A DNA stretch of 55,802 nucleotides from Acidimicrobiia bacterium (GCA_011523635.1 WTGI01000026.1:1-55802), one strand, 5' to 3'; numbered from the stretch's first letter, positions 25,063 to 34,781 are shown. Numbers and translations: made by a program. Notes: a model not told the origin generated them from the sequence alone.

Positions 25063-27390
25063 TCAGATGGGGAAGAAGACCGGTACGAGGGCGACCACGA
25101 TGCCCAGGACGACAACGGTCAGGGGGGTACCGACCCGGGCATAGTCGATGGCCCGGTAACCACCCGCACCCATGACGAGGAGGTTGGCCTTGTGGCTGAA
25201 CGGAGTCATGAAGGCGGCCGACGCGGCCAGGCTCACCCCCATCATGGCCGCGTACGGGTTCATGCCCAGCTGAGCAGCCGTTTCGAGGGCGACCGGCGCC
25301 AGAAGGACCACCGCGGGAGCCCCGTCGAGTGCCTGGCTGAGGAGGCTGGCCAGGACCACAAGGGCGATGAGGATGACGAGGTGGCCCATCGGTCCCAGCC
25401 ATTCCCTGACCCTGCTGACCAGCAGCAAGGCTGCGCCCGTGCTCTCCATGGCGATCCCAACCGGGAGTACCGCCGCCACCAGGAAGATGGTGCGCCACTC
25501 GATGGCCCGGTATGCCTCCTCCATGGTGACGGTGCCGAACAGCAACACCAGGCTGGCGGCGATGAAGGCGGCCACGTGGATGGGCTGGATGCCCAGCACC
25601 ACCATCGCGACCATCAGCAACAACGCCCCCAGCGCTATCGGGGCCTTCTTGGGACGGCGAGGCCGCATCCCCGCCGGTGAGAGCACTACGAAGTTGGGGT
25701 CAGAACCGAGCAGACGGATCCGGTCCCAGGGACCCTGCACCAGTAGCCCATCACCGAAACGGAAGGCCAGATCGGCCAGGTCCTCGTAGATGGCGCGGCC
25801 GTCCCTCCAGACCGCCAGCAACTGGAGGCCGTAACGATCCCGGAACTGCAGCTCGCGCGAGGTCTTGCCCTCGATCGCCGAGCGGGGCGCCAGCGACACC
25901 TCGACGATGCCGAAGTTCTCCGAATCGAGTTCTCCCTCACCCACCCGGGAATCCACCTCGACGTCACCGAGCCGGACCAACCGCTCGAACCGGGCCGGTT
26001 CGCACGCCACCAGCAGACCATCGCCCGCCTCGAGCACATCTTCGGGACGCACGTCGAGACGGGTGACGTCATCGCGAATGATCCCTCCGACCGTCACGCC
26101 CACCAGTTCGCTCAGCCGGCTCGACCCGACCGTCGATCCCGCCAGCGAAGAGCCCTCCGGGATCCGGAGCACCGAGAGATGGCCCTCAAAGGACCGCATC
26201 GCCGACAACCCCAGGTCCTTCACCAGGAAGTTCGGGTCGGGTTGCATCTCCAGCAACTGCGAACGGCGCCCGATGGCGATTACATGATCCCCGGCCTGGA
26301 TCGTCCTGGTTGCCAGGTTCTCCCGCAAGACCTCCCCGTCCCGCTCCAACCCCACGATCACCGTCTCGTAACGTGCCCTGAAATGCGCCTCGCGCGGGCT
26401 CTTGCCGGCCAGGTCAGACGAGGCGGGAACCTCGAACCTGATGGCCGTGAATCCTCGCATCGGCCTCGGGAGTTGGCGGGTCGAGGTCGGCCGGAGCTCC
26501 ACTTCCCCGACCCGCAACAGGTCTTCGAGGTCCGACAGCCTGCCTTCCACGAGAAGAACGTCACCGCCCCTCAGAAGGGTGTCGGCCGCCGGGGACAGGT
26601 GCTTGGCCCCCCGGTGTATGGCTACGACCTTGATGCCCAGGGCGCCCGACAGGTTGGCGTCGGACAGGGTGACGCCGTCCATCGCGGACGGCTGGGGAAT
26701 CCGGATCGTGAACAGCCGCTCCTCGAGGTGGTAGATGTTGCTCAGCTCCGCCGCTTCCGACTCGGCGTGACCCACTTGATGGCTGGGCAGAAGCCGCCGA
26801 CCGACCGTGATCATGAACAGTATCCCGGCGGCGAGGAGCACCAACCCGATCGGAGTGAAGTCGAACAGACCGAACGGGGTCATGCCCCGCTCGGCGATGA
26901 TGCTGGCGGCAACGATGTTGGGCGGGGTGCCCACCATCGTTGTGGTACCACCGAGGATCGACCCGAACGCGAGGGGCATCATCAGGCGGGAGGCCGGTAG
27001 CCCCGCCCTCCGGGCGATTCCCGCCACTGCCGGCATCAGGACCGCGGTGGCGGCGATGTTGTTCATGAACGCTGAGAGGATGCCCGACACCAGCATGAGG
27101 GTGATGATCAGCGGGACCTCCCTGCTGCCTACCAGGGTGTAGACCTTGGACGCCACGATGTCGGCTATGCCCGTGTAGAGCAGGGCGGCACTGATGATGA
27201 AGATGGCCAGCATGGTGATCACCGCCGGCGAGGCGAAACCGCTGAAGGCTTCCGTGGGCCCGACGTAGCCTCCGACGATCAGCACCGCCAGCCCCAGGAA
27301 GGCGGTCAGATCCACCGGTAGCTTGGCGGTCAGGAACAGGTAGGCCATCACCACCAGCAGCAGGATCAAAAGTCCGATCTCCCAGGTCAC
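25063..27390 (-). CDS. SLC13/DASS-type permease with four central RCK_C (TrkA-C) domains
   Basis: A 775-residue inner-membrane carrier. Membrane half 1 (1-200) contains NNIAATAVLMP (110-120) and the GTPPNIVAAS motif (154-163). Four tandem cytoplasmic TrkA-C-like domains follow at about 222-295, 310-385, 403-478 and 492-566, each opening with a hydrophobic strand and P/S-x-x-G core. Membrane half 2 (about 583-775) has ALDGAPAVVLLAP. Such proteins transport sulfate, dicarboxylates or related anions. GTG 27390 follows GGGAG. The next gene upstream is a smaller paralogue. Confidence 0.88.
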   Translation of the reverse strand: MTWEIGLLILLLVVMAYLFLTAKLPVDLTAFLGLAVLIVGGYVGPTEAFSGFASPAVITMLAIFIISAALLYTGIADIVASKVYTLVGSREVPLIITLMLVSGILSAFMNNIAATAVLMPAVAGIARRAGLPASRLMMPLAFGSILGGTTTMVGTPPNIVAASIIAERGMTPFGLFDFTPIGLVLLAAGILFMITVGRRLLPSHQVGHAESEAAELSNIYHLEERLFTIRIPQPSAMDGVTLSDANLSGALGIKVVAIHRGAKHLSPAADTLLRGGDVLLVEGRLSDLEDLLRVGEVELRPTSTRQLPRPMRGFTAIRFEVPASSDLAGKSPREAHFRARYETVIVGLERDGEVLRENLATRTIQAGDHVIAIGRRSQLLEMQPDPNFLVKDLGLSAMRSFEGHLSVLRIPEGSSLAGSTVGSSRLSELVGVTVGGIIRDDVTRLDVRPEDVLEAGDGLLVACEPARFERLVRLGDVEVDSRVGEGELDSENFGIVEVSLAPRSAIEGKTSRELQFRDRYGLQLLAVWRDGRAIYEDLADLAFRFGDGLLVQGPWDRIRLLGSDPNFVVLSPAGMRPRRPKKAPIALGALLLMVAMVVLGIQPIHVAAFIAASLVLLFGTVTMEEAYRAIEWRTIFLVAAVLPVGIAMESTGAALLLVSRVREWLGPMGHLVILIALVVLASLLSQALDGAPAVVLLAPVALETAAQLGMNPYAAMMGVSLAASAAFMTPFSHKANLLVMGAGGYRAIDYARVGTPLTVVVLGIVVALVPVFFPI

Positions 27391-27487
27391 GAGCCAACTC
27401 CCGCGGGACTAGCCGGGTCATCAGGCGCTGCGAAGTACTCCATCGTTCTGCCTCCGGTGTTTCCGGCGCTCCGGCTCACCCGTCCGA

Positions 27488-29254
27488 TCAGAACGACCAG
27501 AGACGGGGGATGAAGATCACCGACAGGATCCAGAAGGTGATGCTCAAGGGCACGCCGGTACGCAGGAAGTCCGTGTACTTGTAGCCACCCGCGTTGTAGA
27601 CCATCGTGTTGGTCTGGTAGCCCACCGGTGTGGAGAAACCGGTCGAGGCGGCGAAGGTGATCGCCATCAGGAAGGGCCGCGGGTCAACTCCCATCTGCTC
27701 CGCAGTGGAGATCGCGATGGGCGCCAGGAGCACCGCCGCCGCCGCGTTGGTCATCGTGTCGGTCATCACCGAGGTCATCAGGTAGATAACCGCGAGCACG
27801 GCCACCGGCCCCATGTCGCCTACCACCCCCACGGCCCGCTCAGCTATTGACCCGGCCGCGCCGCTGGTCTGCATGGCTATTCCCAGCGGGAGGATTCCGG
27901 CGAGGAGGAAGATGACCTGCCAGTTGATGGCCTGGTAGGCCTCGTCCAGCCTCAGAACACGGGTCAGCAACATGGCCAGGCAACCGAGCAAGGCGGTCAC
28001 GAGAATGGGGAAGACGTCGAAGGCCGCCAGGCCGACGACAGCGACGAGGATGGCTATCACCAAGGGGGCCCGGTGCCGCAGCACTGTCCCGGGGACCTCG
28101 TCGAGCACGATGAAGTCGCTGTTGCGTCGCAGCGCTCTGATCTCCGCCTCGTGTGCCTGGATCAGGATCACGTCACCGAGGCTGAGGCTGACCGAACTGA
28201 GCTGGTCGTGAATCGTCTCGCCCCTGCGCTGCATCGCCAGCACCAGCGCCTTGTAGCGGTTCCGGAAGTCCAGTTCCTTGAGGGTATGGCCGATCAACTC
28301 GGACCCCGGAGCGACCAGAGCCTGCACCAGGCGCAGGTCCTCGGTCTGCAGCGTCTCGTCGCGCAGTTCGAAGTCGACATTCAGTTCCAGGCCCATTGAA
28401 TCGCGCAGGCGGATCAACTCGTTGATCTCGCCGCGCACGAGGAGCACCTGGTCCGGTTCGAGAACCTGCCTGAGCGGCGCCCATCCGGCATCCCCTATGT
28501 GCAGAACTCGTAGGACCGTAACGTCGTGTTCCTCGCCGAGGCGGCTGCCGCGGACGGTCTGGCCGACCAGCGGCGAGTTCTTCCGCACCCGCATCTCGGT
28601 GACGTACTCGCCCAGGTTGTAGGTGCTGGCGAGTTCGCTCACCTGGCGGTCGGGCAGCAGCCAGCGCCCGAACAGCAGGAAGAAGGTGACTCCGGCCGCG
28701 AAAAGGATCAGGCCCATCCGGCTGAACTCGAACATGCTGAACGACCCGTACCCGGCCTGCTCGGATATGGAGCTGACCAGCAGGTTGGTGGAAGTACCGA
28801 TCAGCGTGCAGACGCCCCCGAACTGCGAGGCGTAGGAGAGCGGGATGAGCAGCTTGGAGGCGGAGATCCGGCGCCGGTTGGCGAGGATCGTGACCAGCGG
28901 GATGAACACGGCCACCGCGGCCGTGTTGTTGACGAAAGCCGACATCACGGTGATCGTGCTCATCACTACCACGAGCGCGGTGTAGTGGTCCTTGCCGAAG
29001 CGCACCATGAGCCGGCCTACCGCAGCCGTGGCGCCGGTCTTCTGGAGACCCGCGCTGAGGATGAACATGGCAGCCACCGTGAGGGTCGCCGGATTGCTGA
29101 ATCCGGAGAACCCCTCCTGCGGCGTGACCAAGCCCAGACCCAGGAGGGCCCCCAGGCCGAGCAATGCCACCATGTCCAGCGGGTACTTCTCGGCAACGAA
29201 AAGGGCGACGGTCCCGACGAGGATGGCGAGCACCAGGATCGCGTCCAGCGACAT
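27488..29254 (-). CDS. SLC13/DASS-type permease with two RCK_C domains
   Basis: A 588-residue paralogue of the gene at 25063-27390, with the same membrane halves and NNTAAVAVFIP (109-119) and IGTSTNLLV (152-160) in the first. Only two TrkA-C domains lie between the halves (about 216-292 and 303-385). The second half ends in VGYQTNTMVYNAGGYK. The family imports anions such as sulfate or C4-dicarboxylates with a cation gradient; TrkA-C domains usually bind a regulatory ligand. It starts 202 bp from the divergent isomerase-like gene. Confidence 0.88.
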   Translation of the reverse strand: MSLDAILVLAILVGTVALFVAEKYPLDMVALLGLGALLGLGLVTPQEGFSGFSNPATLTVAAMFILSAGLQKTGATAAVGRLMVRFGKDHYTALVVVMSTITVMSAFVNNTAAVAVFIPLVTILANRRRISASKLLIPLSYASQFGGVCTLIGTSTNLLVSSISEQAGYGSFSMFEFSRMGLILFAAGVTFFLLFGRWLLPDRQVSELASTYNLGEYVTEMRVRKNSPLVGQTVRGSRLGEEHDVTVLRVLHIGDAGWAPLRQVLEPDQVLLVRGEINELIRLRDSMGLELNVDFELRDETLQTEDLRLVQALVAPGSELIGHTLKELDFRNRYKALVLAMQRRGETIHDQLSSVSLSLGDVILIQAHEAEIRALRRNSDFIVLDEVPGTVLRHRAPLVIAILVAVVGLAAFDVFPILVTALLGCLAMLLTRVLRLDEAYQAINWQVIFLLAGILPLGIAMQTSGAAGSIAERAVGVVGDMGPVAVLAVIYLMTSVMTDTMTNAAAAVLLAPIAISTAEQMGVDPRPFLMAITFAASTGFSTPVGYQTNTMVYNAGGYKYTDFLRTGVPLSITFWILSVIFIPRLWSF

Positions 29255-29456
29255 AAACCCTGCTATCTACCGCGCGATCGAACGGATGGGAGTGGGGTCA
29301 TCACTTCTCCCTTGCAGGTTCCACCATCGCGGCGCCGGGGCCGGCGGCTCGCTTCGGCACCTGGAATCCGACTCTCGATACCTTATCACGGGCTGCTCGC
29401 CGCCGAACGCGCCCGCCGGTGTGTCAGAATCGGACCGAGCCATGACGAGGACAGGT

Positions 29457-30872
29457 ATGCCCGGTGACAACGCTCCCCCACTCAGAATCGGATTGCTGGC
29501 CGTCTACTTCGGGCTGTTCGACGCGGCCATGCCGCCCGAGTTCCGGCAGGAGCGCACGGCATTCGCCGACGCCTTGCGGACCCGGCTCGAGCAGTTCGGA
29601 TCGGTCGTCTACCCGGGGGTGGTAGACAATGACGAGGCGGGACGGGAGGCCGGCCTGCTATTCACGCGCTCTGACGTCGACGTGATCGTCTTCGCACCCA
29701 CCATGGCAGCCCCGCCCAGCTACGGATGGGAAGCGATCCGGAATCTCCCCCGGGTGCCGGTGGTGGCGGTCGGGGCGCAGGAACTCATCGAGGTGCCGGA
29801 CGACTACGCCACCGAGGAGGCCACCCGCAGGAGCCTGACAGTCGGCCTGGTCATGTTCACGAACGTGCTGGTCCGGATGGGCCGGCAGTTCACCACGTTG
29901 GTCTCCTCGGTGATCGGGGACGATCTCGACACCGTCCTCGGCGAGACGCTGCGGGCGGCGGATGCTGCCGCCACGGTCACCAAGTCCCGCCTGGTCACGA
30001 TCGGCAAGCCCATCCCCGGCTACATGGACGTCGAGGTCACCGGCGAGCAACTGATCGGTCTTGGGGTCGAGGTCATCGACGTCGACCCGCCGGGGATCGC
30101 CGCGGCGTTCGGGGCGGTGGGCGACGGCGAGGTATCCGCTCTGGTCAGCGAGCTTCGGGACCGGTTCGATGCCGGCCGGGTTGACGATCAGGTCCTTGCC
30201 CGCTCCGCCCGGCTCGCTCTGGCTATGAAGGATCTGTGCCACCAGAACGATGCCAACGCCGGGGCGGTCAACTGCCACAGCGACGCTCTCCGCTGGAACC
30301 CGGAGGTGGGCGTGACCGCCTGCCTGGGAGTGGCCCTTTGCGCCGAGGCCGGGCTGCCCTTCGCCTGTACGGGGGACATACCCACCGCGATCGCCCTGGC
30401 CATCGGGAAGCGCCTGGCCGGTTCGGCCCTCTACTGCGAGCTGTACCAGGTCGACTTCCCGGGGAACTGGATACTGGTGGCCAACGGCGGAGAGGGCGAC
30501 ATCACCATCCGGGCGGCGCCGTCCGGCGTGACCCTGCTTCCCGAGGATCATTACATGGGCGATCACGGACCGGGGACCGCGGTGGCGTTCGAGCTCCCGG
30601 AAGGTCCGGCCACGCTGATCAGCCTCAGCCCGCTCGATCACCGCGACGGATGGGTCCTGGTGGGCGCCGAGGGCCGGATCCTCGACTCCAAGCACCATGC
30701 CATGGAGGGCCCCAACGGGATGTTCCGGTTCGACTCTGGACAGGTGGCCGAGGCCTACGCCCGATGGTGCGAGGCGGGCGCCACCCACCACGCCGCCGTG
30801 CTGCCGGGCCACCAGGGCGATGTGCTGCGCCGGACCGCCGGGATGCTGCGGATGACCTATACCGCCGTGTAG
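29457..30872 (+). CDS. L-fucose/L-arabinose isomerase-like protein (paralogue 1)
   Basis: A 471-residue protein of the FucI/AraA-type fold. Recognisable pieces are IVFAPTMAAPPSY, FTNVLVRMGRQF, GKPIPGYMDVEV, the NCHSDALRW segment, ACTGDIPTAIALAIGKRLAG near residue 300 and a terminal THHAAVLPGH. The Asp and His of these segments would be metal or catalytic residues. It is the same length as 34782-36197 and clearly related to it. ATG 29457 has GAGGACAGGT; ATG 29442 is an alternative. Its TAG stop is the first triplet of a 105-bp repeat. Likely an aldose-ketose isomerase for an unknown sugar. Confidence 0.7.
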   Translation: MPGDNAPPLRIGLLAVYFGLFDAAMPPEFRQERTAFADALRTRLEQFGSVVYPGVVDNDEAGREAGLLFTRSDVDVIVFAPTMAAPPSYGWEAIRNLPRVPVVAVGAQELIEVPDDYATEEATRRSLTVGLVMFTNVLVRMGRQFTTLVSSVIGDDLDTVLGETLRAADAAATVTKSRLVTIGKPIPGYMDVEVTGEQLIGLGVEVIDVDPPGIAAAFGAVGDGEVSALVSELRDRFDAGRVDDQVLARSARLALAMKDLCHQNDANAGAVNCHSDALRWNPEVGVTACLGVALCAEAGLPFACTGDIPTAIALAIGKRLAGSALYCELYQVDFPGNWILVANGGEGDITIRAAPSGVTLLPEDHYMGDHGPGTAVAFELPEGPATLISLSPLDHRDGWVLVGAEGRILDSKHHAMEGPNGMFRFDSGQVAEAYARWCEAGATHHAAVLPGHQGDVLRRTAGMLRMTYTAV

Positions 30873-30974
30873 GAGGGTGCTCCAAAAGACGGGGATGGGT
30901 TGGGCCGCGACGCTTCTACCTGGAGTTTCGTTCTCGGCTAACGGGTCAACGGGACATTTTTCAGTACCCTCCTA
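30870..30974 (+). repeat. ~105-bp repeat, family 2 copy 2
   Basis: It begins TAGGAGGGTGCTCCAAAAG and ends ACATTTTTCAGTACCCTCCT plus A. The two ends are imperfect inverted repeats (TAGGAGGGTnCT). GACGGGGATGGGTTGG follows the left end exactly as in copy 1. It overlaps the stop codon of the isomerase-like gene and lies 114 bp upstream of the dienelactone hydrolase start. Confidence 0.7.
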
Positions 30975-31088
30975 GCGGCACGGCAACAACCGTGGACGAC
31001 TGACACCTCCAGGAACGGGCCATCCGCCGGCTTGCTCCCGGCGCTCCTATACAATGTCGGGGCCAACCAGAGGGTTGAGGAGGCAGAC

Positions 31089-31853
31089 GTGTGTTTCGAC
31101 CAGGACTCCGCTCCTCCCATTCCCAGGGGCGACCGGGAGGCACATGGTCGTGATCTGGTGCTGACCGCTCGGGACGGCAACCGCTTGTCCGCATTCGAGG
31201 CCACCGGAGCCACGCCGTCGACGGCCGCGGTGGTGGTCCTGCCAGACGTGCGGGGCCTGTTCCGTTTCTACAAGCAGCTGGCCCTCCTGGCGGCCCACGC
31301 CGGCCACGACGCCGTTGCCATCGACTACTTCGGACGCACCGCCGGGCTCGGCGAGCGACCCCACGAGTGGGACTTCTGGCCCCATGTCCATGACACCACC
31401 TTCGCCGGCATCCGGGACGACGTGGCCGCAGCCGTCTCCCATCTCCGGGCATCCGACCCGGACCGCGCCGTCTTCACCATGGGGTTCTGCTTCGGCGGAT
31501 CCGCTTCCTGGCACCAGGCCGCCAACGGCCTAGCCCTATCCGGCGCCATCGGCTTCTACGGCAGACCCCGCCGACCGGAGGAGACGGCCGGGGCCATAGA
31601 CCGGGTGGCGGGCATGGCCTGCCCGATACTCGCCCTGATGGGCGGAGACGATCCCAGCATCCCGCTCCAAGAAGTGACGGGGTTCGAAGACGCGCTGGCA
31701 GGAGCCGGCGTCCCCCACGAGGTCGTGGTATACCCCGGCGCCCCACACTCGTTCTTCGACCGCCGTTACGCCGAGTTCGCGGAAGACTCGATCGACGCCT
31801 GGGCGCGGGTACTGGCCTTCATCGCCGCCAATTCATCCCGAGATGGGAGGTAG
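31089..31853 (+). CDS. Dienelactone hydrolase family protein
   Basis: A 254-residue alpha/beta hydrolase with a cysteine nucleophile: C134 in GFCFGG, D187 in GGDD and H220 in GAPHSF form the triad. Dienelactone hydrolases open lactones in chloroaromatic catabolism, but many paralogues act on other esters. GTG 31089 has GAGGAGGCAGAC. A TATACAAT-like -10 candidate lies about 30 bp upstream. The ABC ATPase gene starts 3 bp after the stop, so the three genes to 34456 form one operon. Confidence 0.85.
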   Translation: MCFDQDSAPPIPRGDREAHGRDLVLTARDGNRLSAFEATGATPSTAAVVVLPDVRGLFRFYKQLALLAAHAGHDAVAIDYFGRTAGLGERPHEWDFWPHVHDTTFAGIRDDVAAAVSHLRASDPDRAVFTMGFCFGGSASWHQAANGLALSGAIGFYGRPRRPEETAGAIDRVAGMACPILALMGGDDPSIPLQEVTGFEDALAGAGVPHEVVVYPGAPHSFFDRRYAEFAEDSIDAWARVLAFIAANSSRDGR

Positions 31854-31856
31854 GAC

Positions 31857-32774
31857 ATGCCGGACGCGATCGAAACCCGAGGTCTCACCAAGTATTACGG
31901 TGAGACCGCCGGCATCGTGGACCTGGACCTCTCCGTCGAGGTGGCCGAGGTGTTCGGGTTCATCGGCCCCAACGGCGCGGGCAAGACCACCACCATCCGC
32001 CTGCTCCTCAACTTCCTGCAGCCGACCAGGGGTTCGGGAACAGTGTTCGGCTTGGACATGACGGCCGACTCGGTGGCCATCCGCAGCCGCGTCGGATACC
32101 TGCCCGGTGATCTGGCCCTCTACCCGTCGATGACCGGACGGGAGTTCCTCCTCTACTTCAGCCGGCTCCGGGGTGTGGACACGGCCGCTGCCACGACCCG
32201 GCTGGCCGACCGGTTCGAACTCGACCTGGACCGGCGGATCAAGGAATACTCGAAGGGCAACCGCCAGAAGGTGGGATTGGTGAACGCGTTCATGCACGAA
32301 CCGGAGTTGTTGGTCCTTGACGAACCTACCGGCGGTCTCGATCCCCTCATGCAACAGGAGTTCGCCACCCTTCTCGGCGAGGTGCGGGCCGAGGGCCGTA
32401 CCGTGTTTCTGTCCTCGCATTACCTGCCCGAGGTGGAACGGATGGCCGACCGGGTGGGCATCATCCGGGAGGGCCATCTGATCGCCGTGGACACCCTCGA
32501 CGGGTTCCGCACCAGGATCCAGTCCAACCTGTCGATCGAGTTCGCCCGCCCGGCCGACCCGTCCGGCTTCACCGGCCTCCGGGGAGTCATGTCGGTCGAG
32601 GCCCACGATGGCGGCAGGCTGTTGCGGTTGAGTGTTTCAGGACCGCAGGACGCGGTGATCCGGGCCGCGGCGGACACCGGGGCGATCGCTATCCACACCG
32701 AAGAAGCCGACCTCGACGACGTCTTCCTCTCCTACTACGGGCCAGGGGATCCCGAATCCGGACCGGGAGGCTGA
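31857..32774 (+). CDS. ABC transporter ATP-binding protein (ABC-2 exporter type)
   Basis: A 305-residue ATPase. Walker A is GPNGAGKTT (37-45), the signature is a degenerate YSKGNRQKV, Walker B is LLVLDEPTGGLD and the H-loop is LSSHYLPEV. A C-terminal extension (about 220-305) is typical of drug or lipid exporters of the CcmA/DrrA class. It directly precedes its large permease. The exported compound is unknown. Confidence 0.9.
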   Translation: MPDAIETRGLTKYYGETAGIVDLDLSVEVAEVFGFIGPNGAGKTTTIRLLLNFLQPTRGSGTVFGLDMTADSVAIRSRVGYLPGDLALYPSMTGREFLLYFSRLRGVDTAAATTRLADRFELDLDRRIKEYSKGNRQKVGLVNAFMHEPELLVLDEPTGGLDPLMQQEFATLLGEVRAEGRTVFLSSHYLPEVERMADRVGIIREGHLIAVDTLDGFRTRIQSNLSIEFARPADPSGFTGLRGVMSVEAHDGGRLLRLSVSGPQDAVIRAAADTGAIAIHTEEADLDDVFLSYYGPGDPESGPGG

Positions 32775-32779
32775 GAGCG

Positions 32780-34456
32780 TTGACCACCGCCATCCTGGTC
32801 AAGAGCCTCCGGGACCGGCGCCGGGCCCTGATCGGTAACAGCCTCGGCCTGGTGGCGCTGGTCGTCTGGCTGGGCGCGTTGTTCCCGATCCTGCGGGACA
32901 ACCAGGGCTTCAACGACATCATGGAGCAGGTCCCGCAGGAAATGTTCGCCGCCGTCGGTGTCGACCTGGCCACGTTCCTCACCGCGGCAGGGTTCCTGTC
33001 CGCCGAGTTCTTCGCGCTGTTCGCACCCCTCCTGATCCTCATCTTCGTGATCAGCGCGATGGTTGCCGAGACGTCCACCGAAGAACGGGACGGGCTCATG
33101 GACATGGTGCTGTCCAATCCGGTATCACGGCGCCGGGTCTTCCTCGAGAAGGCAGGCGGCGTGGCGGCGGCGACTCTGCTGATGGTGGCCGTTATCACCG
33201 CGGCGCTCCTGCTCGCGAACCCCGTCTTCGGACTGGACCTGCCCGTGGCGGGTGTGGTGGCGGCCGGTCTGTCGCTCTGGCTCCTGGGGACGACCTTCGG
33301 CGCAGCGGCCCTGCTGGTAGGAGCCTTTACGGGTCGATCGATTACGGCCGGCGGGATGGCCGGGTCCCTGGCCCTTCTGGCCTGGTTCGTCACCAGCTTC
33401 TCGGGCCTACTCCCCTGGCTGGAGGGGGCAGGAGGGCTAAGCCCGTTCACCTGGTACCGGGAGCCCAACCCGCTGATCGCAGGTTTCGGCGCCGGTCACC
33501 TATGGCTGCTGATGACCACCGTGGTGCTGCTGGTGGTCGCGGTGCTGCTGTTCGAACGGAGGGACATCGCCACCGAGAGGGCGGCGGTTCCCGAGATCAA
33601 AGTGCGACGGCGAATACGGTCCCGGGTTCGAAAACCCCGAGCGGCGTGGCTCCTCACCGATCCGTTCCGCAAGGTCATCTGGGATAGGCGCCGGTCGGTC
33701 TGGGCGTGGGGCGGTGGCCTCGGCCTGCTGTCGCTCGCCATGTTCTCGGCGTGGCCGGCGCTTGCGCAGGATGCCGACGCTCTGGCGGCGCTGGTCACCT
33801 CCATGCCCCGGGAAGTGTTCGTCATGTTCGGCATGACCAACCCGGAGGCGATCGTCACCCCGGCCGGGTTCGTCTCATCCCGGAGCTACCAGTCGATCGG
33901 CCCGATCGTGGTGATCTTCTTCTGCGTGCGGGGCGTGTCGATGGCTCTGGCCCGCCAGGAGGACTCCGGTGTGCTCGACCTGGTGCTGGCCCAGCCTGCC
34001 TCCAGAAGTCGGATCGTCGCCTCCAAGCTGGCGGCTGTCGCCCTCTCGGCCGGGCTGGTGGTACTGATCCCCACCGTCGTGGCCCTGCTGGCCGACGGCC
34101 GGTGGGAGACCGGCCTCGGAATCGGACCGATCCTGGCGGCGGGCGCCGGGCTCTACCTACTCGGCCTCTTCTTCGCCGGATTGGCGCTCCTGCTGTGGGG
34201 GATCAAGGGCACGTCCCTGCCGGCCGTCCGGATCGCCGGCATCGCAGCCCTGGCCACCTTCCTGATGAACGGCCTGGGCGCTCTGGCGGATGGCCTCCGA
34301 CCTATCCGGTTGGTCTCGCCCTTCTACTGGTACTTCGGAGACGATCCACCCCTCGCCAAGGGGTTCGAGCCGGCCTATTTCCTGTTGCTGGCCGGGACGG
34401 TCGCTATGGCGTGGCTGGCCATAGCCCGCTTCCGGCAGCGGGACACCAGCGTCTGA
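32780..34456 (+). CDS. ABC-2 type exporter permease, duplicated (12-TM) form
   Basis: A 558-residue membrane protein consisting of two halves of about six helices each, both with an E(R/D)-x-G-(L/V)-(M/L)-D-(M/L)-V-L segment: EERDGLMDMVLSNPVSRRR and QEDSGVLDLVLAQPASRSR. Two fused half-permeases would pair with a homodimer of the preceding ATPase. The start is TTG 32780 after GGGAGG. It ends 7 bp from the convergent 63-residue gene. Confidence 0.88.
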   Translation: MTTAILVKSLRDRRRALIGNSLGLVALVVWLGALFPILRDNQGFNDIMEQVPQEMFAAVGVDLATFLTAAGFLSAEFFALFAPLLILIFVISAMVAETSTEERDGLMDMVLSNPVSRRRVFLEKAGGVAAATLLMVAVITAALLLANPVFGLDLPVAGVVAAGLSLWLLGTTFGAAALLVGAFTGRSITAGGMAGSLALLAWFVTSFSGLLPWLEGAGGLSPFTWYREPNPLIAGFGAGHLWLLMTTVVLLVVAVLLFERRDIATERAAVPEIKVRRRIRSRVRKPRAAWLLTDPFRKVIWDRRRSVWAWGGGLGLLSLAMFSAWPALAQDADALAALVTSMPREVFVMFGMTNPEAIVTPAGFVSSRSYQSIGPIVVIFFCVRGVSMALARQEDSGVLDLVLAQPASRSRIVASKLAAVALSAGLVVLIPTVVALLADGRWETGLGIGPILAAGAGLYLLGLFFAGLALLLWGIKGTSLPAVRIAGIAALATFLMNGLGALADGLRPIRLVSPFYWYFGDDPPLAKGFEPAYFLLLAGTVAMAWLAIARFRQRDTSV

Positions 34457-34463
34457 TAGCCGT

Positions 34464-34655
34464 TTAGAGGCCTCTTTGGAGCAGGGCCTCGAGCCTGGCA
34501 AGCCTCTCGCCGTGATCTTTGAGGGTCGCGACTACCTCGGACCGGAGCGTCTTCATATCTGACCGGAGCGCCTTGATGTCGGACCGCAACCAGAGGAACA
34601 TGAGTCCCAACAGGACCCCGACAACACTTATGACCGACGAGAGCAGCGCTTCCAT
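34464..34655 (-). CDS. Small membrane protein with a coiled-coil tail
   Basis: A 63-residue protein. An N-terminal membrane helix (about 5-23, SSVISVVGVLLGLMFLWL) is followed by heptad-like LRSDIKALRSDMKTLRSEV and a charged helix to the end. Similar small proteins occur widely as phage- or toxin-like accessory ORFs, but I cannot assign a function. There is no ribosome-binding site. Instead a good -10 element lies 7 nt before the ATG, so the mRNA is probably leaderless. Confidence 0.65.
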   Translation of the reverse strand: MEALLSSVISVVGVLLGLMFLWLRSDIKALRSDMKTLRSEVVATLKDHGERLARLEALLQRGL

Positions 34656-34662
34656 ATAGGAT

Positions 34663-34692
34663 AATATATCACAACATCATTCCAAGGTTCAA
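34663..34692 (-). promoter_or_regulatory. Promoter for a leaderless transcript
   Basis: On the minus strand: -35 TTGAAC (34692-34687), an 18-bp spacer and -10 TATATT (34668-34663), then 7 bp to the ATG at 34655. Transcription would start at or next to the A of the start codon. The tract is strikingly AT-rich for this genome. Confidence 0.65.
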
Positions 34693-34699
34693 TACCCGG

Positions 34700-34714
34700 T
34701 TTTCGCGTTCTCTT
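34700..34714 (-). repeat. AGAGAACGCGAAAA motif, site A
   Basis: On the minus strand this reads AAGAGAACGCGAAAA. The 14-base core recurs at 43538-43551 and 55754-55767. It lies just upstream of the small membrane protein's promoter. Confidence 0.45.
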
Positions 34715-34781
34715 CGCTCCTCTCGATCCGGGGCCTGATCTGTCGCCCTCGGCCCGTGAGATGAGTATCCGGACCAGTCGT

